Assembly (NCBI GenBank): GCA_003242885.1 | Contig: QKMZ01000002.1 | Location: 310,001-374,000 of the forward strand | Reading direction: 5' to 3' | DNA: 64,000 nucleotides | Origin: Candidatus Melainabacteria bacterium | GTDB taxonomy: Bacteria; Cyanobacteriota; Vampirovibrionia; Obscuribacterales; Obscuribacteraceae | Shown: positions 16,895 to 24,419 of the stretch, piece by piece | Position numbering within the stretch: position 1 is the stretch's first letter | Layout of the letters: each line of letters opens with the position of its first letter | Made by a program: the position numbers and the translations under genes | The notes under the pieces: generated by a model | What the model was told of the DNA's origin: nothing | Database searches by the model: none | What the model saw: only the letters and a program-made list of their open reading frames with translations

Positions 16895-19795
16895 TTGCAA
16901 CAGTTGATTGACTCGTGGAATGCATTGTCAGAGCGCAAGAGAGACGGCGTTTGCCTTTTGCTGCTCACGTTGTTTTGTTTAATTGTTTTCTACAAGACCG
17001 TGTTCTTGGGTCAGCAGATAAGCCGAATATTCGAAATTGCCAATATCGATTATTTGTTTAGGCAAGCCCTGGCTGTTCCGATCAAATATGACCAACACTG
17101 CATGTTCGCCAAAGTGTGCGCATACATGTTGATTGGTACGACTTGGAGAGAAGGCGTAATGCCGTTTTGGAATCCGTACATAGGGTGCGGAGCTCCATTC
17201 ATGGCCGAGCTGCAATCTGTTGTGCTGTCGCCTTGGACGTTATTCTACGTTTTGTGGCCCAGTTTGCAGATGCATAGCTATCTGCTTGTTGCGCAGCAGA
17301 TTTTGGGAGCAATCGGAATGTTCCTCGCTGCGCGCGCTTTAGGGCTTTCGCGTTTCGCTTCAGTATTGGCTGCCATTGTGCACTTGTGTTGCGCTCACCA
17401 ACAGTGGCGCCTAGAGTTGCAGATGAATCATTCTTTCTATCCGATTACCGTTTGGTGTTTTGTTCGTCTGTATCAGACGAAGCATTTTTTATGGGCACTG
17501 GCCGCCGGCGCCGGATGTGCGGCGCAAATTCTTTCGGGCGACGCGCAAGTAAGTTTGCTTTCCATAACAACCGTAAGCGTTCTTTTTGTCTTGATGAACC
17601 TGATTGGCGAAGCCAGGCAAGAAGCCTTTTTCAAACGTGCAATAGAGGGCGCCCTCTGGTTGTCGCTGGCAGGAATTAACGCAATTTGTTTGGCTTCTCC
17701 TGTCTTTCTCGGCTTTGTAGAGTGGGTCAAGATAGGCGATTTGTCTAAACACCATGCGTATTATGCAGTGGGAAATCCAGCTCCCTGGCAGAGTCTTGTC
17801 TATACTCTGATGCACCCCGGCTATGGCGGTTCATCGTTGTACGCCGGTTGTTTGACTCTGCCTTTGATTGCTTTTTCACTGCTTGCAATTAAGCATAAAC
17901 GCCCTTTCTATCTAAGTGTTTTGCTTACGGCAATTTATGCTTTCATGAGCGCGTCACGCACAGGACCTTTTCCTTTTCTGGACTCGAAACTCGGTCTCAT
18001 GGGGCTTTCTCGATTCGAGGGAATGGACGTTTTCCTAGTCCAAATCGCTTTCCTCATGGCGTTTGGCCTGGATGAATTGGTCAAATGCAAATGGACTGTG
18101 AAAAATTGGGTTTTTCTTGCGGCCATTTCTTCCTGCATCGCGTCTCTATCAATTCCTCCTTATCTCGCGAAGATAGGCGTAAATCTCGAAGCGTTTACGT
18201 TCGATTTTCATTCGGAAGGATATGGCTTTCAACCGCAACAGTGGTATCTAGATCTTGCCTTGGTGTGTGTCTTTTGGGTTCTTATAGTCCTCGTAAACAG
18301 CTATCGAGAGAAGCTGAAGAGCCTGGCTGTAATTTTGCTTTTTGTTATTCCAATGTGCATAAACACAAGCAGCGAGGTCTTCGCTTGCAGAAATGCCTTG
18401 CCGAGTTATCCCAAATTCAAGTATCCGAAGACCGAATTACTCCAATTTCTTGCTGAGAAAAAAGAGCGCATTGTCCCTATTGGATATAACCTCTTAAGAC
18501 CAAACAACAATGTCGTTTATAGAATCTCGAGCATGGCGTGGGCTGGACCTCTTGTGCCTCCCCGGCTGCACAAGTTTGTAATTGCTGCAGGTGGGCACGC
18601 TGATCCATTTACAAAACTATTTTCCACTGGCCCTCTAAACCATCTGTTCGATTTGGCGAGCATCAGATACATCCTTAGCTTTGCTCCTGTGCGCAGTCTG
18701 AGCGAACCTTATACGTTCGAATCACCTACGGCTCAACCGGTGAAATTTAAGAGTGACCAACGGGTAAAAATGGATGCTGCAAGAGTTTTCTACGACTCTC
18801 CAAAGGGCGAATTTGGAGGATATGTAGACTGGTACGTGCAAGAGGGCGAGGGCGAGAAATTCGCTTTCCAGATTGCGCTCTTTGACTCTAAAACCGGCAA
18901 GGTGTACTGGACTGGCGGACCATTTTATGTCCGTCAGACAGAGCATTTGAAGCGCGATACTCGTCCAAAAACATACAGCCGCATGCCACTGGATGGCATT
19001 GTTCCCAGCCATGTGCCCGACGCTACGGATTTATGCGTCGGTATTACGGTCCAGCATATTCCTGAGATGAATGAGCTCGAGCCCGAAAGTGGCGGAACGC
19101 TTGTTAGTAAAACCATGTTCAAGGTCGCAGAATTCAAAAAACAATCTCTGCCTCTAGAGCCGGCGCGTCGCTTCAAAATGGTCAAGGAAGTGCCTCTCAG
19201 CTTTGTTCGGGTCTATGAAAACAGACATGCAATGCCGACTGCATATCTTGTGCACAAAACCATTCTGAAAGAGAAAGAGGACGAAGTTCTTGCCGCTGTC
19301 ACGAACCCGGAGTTTGATGCGCCATCTGTTGCCGTAATCGAAGACAAGAATTTACCGCTATTGACAGGAGTCGAAAAGCAGTCCGCCTCCGATGAAGTCA
19401 GCTCAGTGAGGACTGACAACAATACTTTGTCTATTGAAGTGAAAACTGACAAGGCCGGTTTCCTGGTCGTAACTGACCAATATTTCCCAGGGTGGCACGC
19501 CGTTGTGGATGGTGTTGAAGTTCCGATCGCGCACGCCAATTACCTATTTAAGGGCATTCCCATTGGTCCTGGCACGCACAAGGTTGTCTTCTATTTCCGC
19601 CCGACATTTTGGAATCTATCGCTCGTTCTACTGGCTCTCTGTTTCATTCTGAACACTGCGGCCTTCATCTTTTTGCGAAAGAAGCGCAACGAGATCGCGT
19701 CACCTCCTTCCGGCGACGCTTCAACACCTTCCGAATCTTTAGCTGAGGGTGCTGATGGAGAAGATGAGCAAAAACGACATATGACCACTTTTTAA
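16895..19795 (+). CDS. YfhO-like large membrane protein
   Basis: A 966-residue protein with many transmembrane helices in residues 17-480, a large extracytoplasmic domain, one more helix near 905-925 and a charged tail. FWNPYIGCGAPFMAELQSVV near residue 90 is the first-loop pattern of YfhO-type proteins. Near residue 860, LVVTDQYFPGWHAVVDG with GTHKVVFYFRP is their characteristic C-terminal beta domain. YfhO of Bacillus is linked to glycosylation of lipoteichoic acid, so a lipid-linked-sugar transferase is plausible here. It is a paralogue of 24416-27268. The start is a TTG (16895) without a clear ribosome site; a second TTG at 16904 is also possible. Confidence 0.78.
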   Translation: MQQLIDSWNALSERKRDGVCLLLLTLFCLIVFYKTVFLGQQISRIFEIANIDYLFRQALAVPIKYDQHCMFAKVCAYMLIGTTWREGVMPFWNPYIGCGAPFMAELQSVVLSPWTLFYVLWPSLQMHSYLLVAQQILGAIGMFLAARALGLSRFASVLAAIVHLCCAHQQWRLELQMNHSFYPITVWCFVRLYQTKHFLWALAAGAGCAAQILSGDAQVSLLSITTVSVLFVLMNLIGEARQEAFFKRAIEGALWLSLAGINAICLASPVFLGFVEWVKIGDLSKHHAYYAVGNPAPWQSLVYTLMHPGYGGSSLYAGCLTLPLIAFSLLAIKHKRPFYLSVLLTAIYAFMSASRTGPFPFLDSKLGLMGLSRFEGMDVFLVQIAFLMAFGLDELVKCKWTVKNWVFLAAISSCIASLSIPPYLAKIGVNLEAFTFDFHSEGYGFQPQQWYLDLALVCVFWVLIVLVNSYREKLKSLAVILLFVIPMCINTSSEVFACRNALPSYPKFKYPKTELLQFLAEKKERIVPIGYNLLRPNNNVVYRISSMAWAGPLVPPRLHKFVIAAGGHADPFTKLFSTGPLNHLFDLASIRYILSFAPVRSLSEPYTFESPTAQPVKFKSDQRVKMDAARVFYDSPKGEFGGYVDWYVQEGEGEKFAFQIALFDSKTGKVYWTGGPFYVRQTEHLKRDTRPKTYSRMPLDGIVPSHVPDATDLCVGITVQHIPEMNELEPESGGTLVSKTMFKVAEFKKQSLPLEPARRFKMVKEVPLSFVRVYENRHAMPTAYLVHKTILKEKEDEVLAAVTNPEFDAPSVAVIEDKNLPLLTGVEKQSASDEVSSVRTDNNTLSIEVKTDKAGFLVVTDQYFPGWHAVVDGVEVPIAHANYLFKGIPIGPGTHKVVFYFRPTFWNLSLVLLALCFILNTAAFIFLRKKRNEIASPPSGDASTPSESLAEGADGEDEQKRHMTTF

Positions 19796-19930
19796 TCTCT
19801 TGAATCTTCGAAGAGAAGACATGACCTGTTGTAGCTCGACCTGCTTCGTTCTACATACCTAATATGCAGTTCAGCCGCTTCCTCTTGTTTAGTGCTATAA
19901 AATCGTTGCTCAAGGTGGGCAAGGATATTA

Positions 19931-20677
19931 ATGAACTCCACGTTAACTCGCTCCAATGCCGTCGAGGTACGCAGAAAGTCAACCGCCGTTGCTTTCTCGG
20001 CCGTAATCACGCTGTACAACGAAGAGGGCAATATTGAGCCCCTGACGCGCTCGCTTATCGCGTCTTTCCGCACGCACATGAAGGATATCCCTTTTGAGCT
20101 CGTGCTGGTCATCAACGGTTCTGAAGATAGGACCGCAGAGATAGCTCTGGAATTGGAGAAAGAGTTCAAGGAATTGACCCTGGTCATGGTTAAGAAAAAT
20201 CGTGGCTATGGCGGCGGCACTCTGGCTGGTTTGATGAATGCCAGTGGCGATGTGGTCGGCTTTCTTGACGGCGATCAGCAAGTGGCGGCAGAGGATGTGG
20301 CGCGCGTCTTTAAAGCTTGCATTGAAAGCGATTACGATATCGTCAAAATTCTTCGTGTGGTCCGCGGTGATGGACCATTGAGAGCTTTTCAGAGCCGGTG
20401 TTTCAATACTCTTTTCCGCTTGATGTTCGGTGGTAAGAGCCTTGATGTGAACAGTAAGCCAAAGGTTTTGAAGCGAGCCGCTTTGGAAAGAATGAATCTA
20501 AGGTCAACGGACTGGTTCCTCGATGCTGAAGTAATGATTGAAGCTGTACGACTCAATCTCTCGGTAATGGAGATTCCTGTAACTTGGCTGGAAAGAGAAC
20601 ATGGCAATTCGAATATACGGCTTTCTAGCGCCGTAGAGTTTTTCAAAAACATGATTAGGTATAAGTATGGCGGATAA
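19931..20677 (+). CDS. GT2 glycosyltransferase, DPM-like, soluble
   Basis: A 248-residue GT-A glycosyltransferase of the dolichol-phosphate mannose synthase type but without C-terminal membrane helices. Motifs are VITLYNEEGNIEPL, the donor block NRGYGGGTLAG, and the metal-binding DGD (Asp113, Asp115) in GFLDGDQQ. DWFLDAEVMIEA and VTWLEREHGNS complete the family pattern. AAGGA seven bases before the ATG supports the start. It overlaps the cytidylyltransferase gene by 11 bp, implying co-translation. It is related to the GT2-like protein at 49857, where the DGD motif is missing. Confidence 0.85.
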   Translation: MNSTLTRSNAVEVRRKSTAVAFSAVITLYNEEGNIEPLTRSLIASFRTHMKDIPFELVLVINGSEDRTAEIALELEKEFKELTLVMVKKNRGYGGGTLAGLMNASGDVVGFLDGDQQVAAEDVARVFKACIESDYDIVKILRVVRGDGPLRAFQSRCFNTLFRLMFGGKSLDVNSKPKVLKRAALERMNLRSTDWFLDAEVMIEAVRLNLSVMEIPVTWLEREHGNSNIRLSSAVEFFKNMIRYKYGG

Positions 20678-21542
20678 GGTATCAGGCGCTAAAGTTGTTA
20701 TTCTCGCGGGTGGGCAGGGGTTGCGTATGCGTGAGGAAACTGAGACCCGGCCTAAGCCGATGGTTGAGGTCGGCGGGCAACCGATCATGATGCATATCAT
20801 GAGGCAGTATGCCAGTTACGGCTACAAAGACTTCGTCATCTGCCTTGGCTATCGTGGTGAAGTAATCAAAAAATATTTCCTCGATTACCACTTTTTGACT
20901 AGCGATTTCACAGTCAATCTTGGCTCCGGCGGCGGTGCCACTTTCCATGGTGATATAGAGGAAGCTGATTGGTCTGTAACTCTTGCTGACACCGGACTTT
21001 CTTCGGAGACAGGCAGCCGCTTCAAGCAGATTCAAAAGTACGTAAAAGGTGCTGATTTGATAATGCTTACCTATGGAGATGGATTGGCTAATGTCGATAT
21101 TTCCAAACTTGTTGAATTTCACCGCTCGCACGGCAAGATCGGCACTGTGACTGGCGTGTTACCGCCATCACCTTTTGGTGAAATGAAACTGTCCGGCAGC
21201 GCAGTGGAAGTTTTTGCAGAAAAACCAAATCATGCCGACAAGTTCATCAATGGTGGATTCTTTGTTTTTGACCAGCGTATTTTTGAATATGTTAGCGATG
21301 CCACTGATTGCAGTCTGGAGAGAGATTGCTTGAAAAATGTCGCAACGGATGGCGAATTGATGATGTTCCGTCATGAAGGCTTCTGGCAGTGTCTGGATAC
21401 GCAGCGCGATCTGGTTCAATTCCAGAAGCTACTCTCGACAGGAAAAGCTCCCTGGCTCACCGAGCGTTCTAATAAGTCGCAATCACCGGTGCCGGCAACG
21501 ATGTTCCAAAACCGACCGATCAACTTTGCTCCTCCTGCCTGA
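20667..21542 (+). CDS. rfbF: Glucose-1-phosphate cytidylyltransferase
   Basis: Makes CDP-glucose from CTP and glucose-1-phosphate, the first step towards CDP-linked dideoxy sugars. The nucleotidyltransferase signature VILAGGQGLRMREETETRPK and the PMVEVGGQPIMMHIMRQYA block match RfbF/DdhA closely. Downstream, YGDGLANVDI and FAEKPNHADKFINGGFFVFD are also family motifs. The 291-residue length is slightly above the usual 257, from a C-terminal extension of about 35 residues. Start overlaps the GT2 upstream. The partner dehydratase lies convergently just beyond, at 21595-22605. Confidence 0.88.
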   Translation: MADKVSGAKVVILAGGQGLRMREETETRPKPMVEVGGQPIMMHIMRQYASYGYKDFVICLGYRGEVIKKYFLDYHFLTSDFTVNLGSGGGATFHGDIEEADWSVTLADTGLSSETGSRFKQIQKYVKGADLIMLTYGDGLANVDISKLVEFHRSHGKIGTVTGVLPPSPFGEMKLSGSAVEVFAEKPNHADKFINGGFFVFDQRIFEYVSDATDCSLERDCLKNVATDGELMMFRHEGFWQCLDTQRDLVQFQKLLSTGKAPWLTERSNKSQSPVPATMFQNRPINFAPPA

Positions 21543-21594
21543 CAGAAGGGCAAAAGGCATCAATGTCGAAATAATCCAAGTTCAAAAGGCAGCA

Positions 21595-22605
21595 TCAAGA
21601 GATGCTTGCCATGTCACTCTTGCCTTTGACTAGTTCTTTGTACCAGCCGACAGTCTCTTGCAATCCGGCTTTGAAATCATATTGTGGTTTCCAGCCAAGC
21701 ATTGCACTGATTTTGGTTGCATCGAGGAATTGCTCTTCTATTTCTCGAGTGGCGGTGCCCTGAATAATCGGCTTGAGATCTTCTCTGCCGGTTACCTCTA
21801 AGATTTTGTCTACGCAATCGAGCACCGACATTGGTGCTTGATTGCTGATATTGAAAGCTTCTCCGTGCACCGAGGCGTCGTTCCACATGCGCTCGGCTAG
21901 CGTCAAATAAGCGTTGACCGCGTCTTTAATGTACAAGTAGTCTCGAACAGGCTTTCCGTTCGAGCGGATTGTGACTGGCTGCCCGCGCAAGACGTGCCAA
22001 AGTGTGTCGGGTACGATGCGGCTCATGTTCAAATCGCCGGCGCCAAATAGATTGCCGCAACGCGTGGTGCAAACCGGCACTTTATAGGAAATGGCATAAC
22101 TTTTCGCTATCAAATCAGCGCAGCTCTTCGATACGTCATAAGGAAAACGCCCCTGCATGGGTGCATCTTCGATATACGGAAGCACTTCTTGGTCGCCGTA
22201 GGCTTTGTCTGATGACGCCAGAATAATGCCTCGCAGCCGCCTGTCCTTCAGGTCGGAAGTCTGCCCGAGCTGTCTTGCTGTTTCTAAAACGTTCCAGGTG
22301 CCTTCGATATTGGATTTAAAGGTATCGAGCGGGTTACTGTTGGCGATGCCCACGATGCTTTGCGCCGCAAGGTGAAAAATGAATTCGATATTGCGATCTT
22401 TGACAATGCGGAGCAGCAAATCAAGGTCTTCAACACTGCCGTCAATCAATTCAGCGTCCTTTTTGACATCATGAATCATTGATTCAGGCTTGTATTGGCG
22501 GTCTAAGCCAATTACTTTGGCGCCCCTTTCCACCAATGTTTTGCTCAACCAGCTTCCTAGAAAGCCGGCGCAGCCGGTGACGAGTATGGTTTTATCTTGA
22601 AACAT
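21595..22605 (-). CDS. rfbG: CDP-glucose 4,6-dehydratase-like
   Basis: Extended SDR that would convert CDP-glucose to CDP-4-keto-6-deoxyglucose. It has TGCAGFLGSW for NAD binding, SSDKAYG with the active-site region, YDVSK (Tyr and Lys catalytic), and GNLFGAGDLNMSRIVPD, which matches the RAGNVIGGGDW-R-IPD segment of RfbG. The ATG at 22605 gives the standard N-terminus MFQDKTILVTG; a longer form starting at 22656 adds 17 residues with no homology. The adjacent cytidylyltransferase supports CDP-glucose as substrate, although the two genes converge rather than form an operon. Other NDP-sugar dehydratases remain possible. Confidence 0.75.
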   Translation of the reverse strand: MFQDKTILVTGCAGFLGSWLSKTLVERGAKVIGLDRQYKPESMIHDVKKDAELIDGSVEDLDLLLRIVKDRNIEFIFHLAAQSIVGIANSNPLDTFKSNIEGTWNVLETARQLGQTSDLKDRRLRGIILASSDKAYGDQEVLPYIEDAPMQGRFPYDVSKSCADLIAKSYAISYKVPVCTTRCGNLFGAGDLNMSRIVPDTLWHVLRGQPVTIRSNGKPVRDYLYIKDAVNAYLTLAERMWNDASVHGEAFNISNQAPMSVLDCVDKILEVTGREDLKPIIQGTATREIEEQFLDATKISAMLGWKPQYDFKAGLQETVGWYKELVKGKSDMASIS

Positions 22606-22787
22606 TGTGAGAAGATGCCCGAGTGAAGGCGCTAAACGCCTCATTATAAAAGACACTTGCGCGACTTTCGAGATGCTAAGGCGAAAAAGGCGCTTTTGGG
22701 TTTTATTATTTTTGCCTAATAAGCTCGATTTCCTTGTCTGGTCAGTCTTTGCATGCGCGTGTAATTTGTTTTCTCAATGTATGCAAT

Positions 22788-22832
22788 CTGATATTTGAGT
22801 CAGGACTATAGATTGGCAAAGGATTATCATTG
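22788..22832 (+). promoter_or_regulatory. Conserved upstream element, copy B
   Basis: Second copy of the element at 669-714, sharing AGTCAGGACTA, TTGG, AAGG and TTATCATTG in order. It ends 42 bp before the GTG of the GT4 gene at 22875. The surrounding 269-bp gap otherwise shows no gene and also serves the minus-strand dehydratase. Confidence 0.5.
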
Positions 22833-22874
22833 CAATCGCTTTTCTATCAACCTTCTTTGTTTTAGACGTTTCTT

Positions 22875-24419
22875 GTGCGCATTTGCCTGATTTCTCGCGA
22901 ATATCCTCCTGATACTGGATTTGGTGGTATCGCTACTTTCACGCGCCACTTGGCGCAAGGATTGAAATCCATCGGCCACGACGTGGTCGTAGTTGCGCTT
23001 GCTAAAGAAGGCAAAGACGCTGAAGTACAGGACGACCTCGGTATCCCAGTTTACAGAGTTGTACCGCTACCGATCGGTGCTGATTTGGGCTGGACGGCTT
23101 TTTGCATGCCCTACAGCCGCTATGTAATGCGCACAAGTTCCGCGCTCTATGCCAAATTCGATGAATTGAATGCGATTGAAAGTTTTGACGCAGTTGATAC
23201 GCCCGAACTTCTTGCAGAAGGCTTTTTTCCTGCAATCACTAAGTGTACTCCGCTTACTATCAGGCTTTATACACCGCACTCAAAATTCATTGCCGAAAAA
23301 CTGCACAACGTAACCGATACATTTGATCATCAATATGTAGCGGCCGTTGAGAGAATCGCAATGCTTTCTGCTGACGTGATTACTTCACCCAGTCTCGATC
23401 TTGCTCAGTTTGTAGCCGGCGATCTCGGTATTAAAGTCGAAGATATCGACATTGTATACAATCCCATTGACGCCTCTGAATTCAGCCCCGATGGCGAATC
23501 CGCGGACATAGGTCCAAAGGGACGTACGGTCTTATTCGTCGGCCGGCTTGAAGCTCGCAAGGGCATTCATTATCTTATCGATGCCATCCCGGAGGTCGTT
23601 GCGGCTGTACCCGACGCAAGGTTTGTCATTATCGGCGACGACACAGCCAATGCGCCCGGGCAAAAGTCAGTCCTTACCGAGATAAAGGAGCGTCTGGAGA
23701 AGACCGGGTGCTCTGATGCGGTTACTTTTATCAATCGGATTCCACTAGCCGATTTGCCCAAGCATTATCGAGCCGCCGCAGTATGCGTAGTTCCTTCTTT
23801 GTACGACAATTCTCCGTACACATGCCTGGAAGCGATGTCTTGCGGGCGGGCAGTCATAGGCACCGATGGCGGTGGCACTAAGGAATATATTGTGCATGGC
23901 GAGTCGGGTCTGATCGTCCCTGTTAAGAATGCCGGTGCGCTCGCTTCCGGGATAATCAAGCTTCTGAGTGACGAGAAGGAACGGGCTCGTATTGAGACGA
24001 ATGCAAGAAGGCGAGTATTGGAAGTGTTTGATCGCGCTGAAATTGCAAGGAAGACTGCGGAACTATATAAAAAAGCGGCCCTGCGCTTCGCGGAAATCCA
24101 GACAAGCACCTACCAGGGCGCCCCAAGTGATGTGCTGGTGGATGCTGACGAATTTCTCTATCAGCACGACAGAATGATCCGTGACCTCATTTTGGATAAT
24201 TCCCTTCGAGCTTATTGGAGGGAAACTATGAGGACGGCTGCAGCACGACCTCGACTGACTTTGGTTCGGATGGCTCTTGCCCTTCTTAAGGCCGCAGGAC
24301 TGGGCTCGTTGAAGTTTGTCAGGCGTTTGGATTTACAGGTGCGAGAGAAAGAACGTGAACGGCTGTCTTTGCTTTCTCAAAGAAAACCTCCGGCTGAACA
24401 GCAGAAAGTAATTGTCTAA
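22875..24419 (+). CDS. GT4 glycosyltransferase with C-terminal helical tail
   Basis: A 514-residue paralogue of the GT4 at 10057, starting MRICLISREYPPDTGFGG. The donor-binding domain shows VLFVGRLEARKGIHYLIDA and LYDNSPYTCLEAMSCGRA with the conserved second glutamate. The last 100 residues form a charged helical tail including YQHDRMIRDLILDNSLRAYW, related to the tails at 10057, 38194 and 45866. The GTG start fixes the canonical N-terminus. Its promoter region carries copy B of the conserved element. The stop codon overlaps that of the convergent gene by two bases. Confidence 0.86.
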   Translation: MRICLISREYPPDTGFGGIATFTRHLAQGLKSIGHDVVVVALAKEGKDAEVQDDLGIPVYRVVPLPIGADLGWTAFCMPYSRYVMRTSSALYAKFDELNAIESFDAVDTPELLAEGFFPAITKCTPLTIRLYTPHSKFIAEKLHNVTDTFDHQYVAAVERIAMLSADVITSPSLDLAQFVAGDLGIKVEDIDIVYNPIDASEFSPDGESADIGPKGRTVLFVGRLEARKGIHYLIDAIPEVVAAVPDARFVIIGDDTANAPGQKSVLTEIKERLEKTGCSDAVTFINRIPLADLPKHYRAAAVCVVPSLYDNSPYTCLEAMSCGRAVIGTDGGGTKEYIVHGESGLIVPVKNAGALASGIIKLLSDEKERARIETNARRRVLEVFDRAEIARKTAELYKKAALRFAEIQTSTYQGAPSDVLVDADEFLYQHDRMIRDLILDNSLRAYWRETMRTAAARPRLTLVRMALALLKAAGLGSLKFVRRLDLQVREKERERLSLLSQRKPPAEQQKVIV

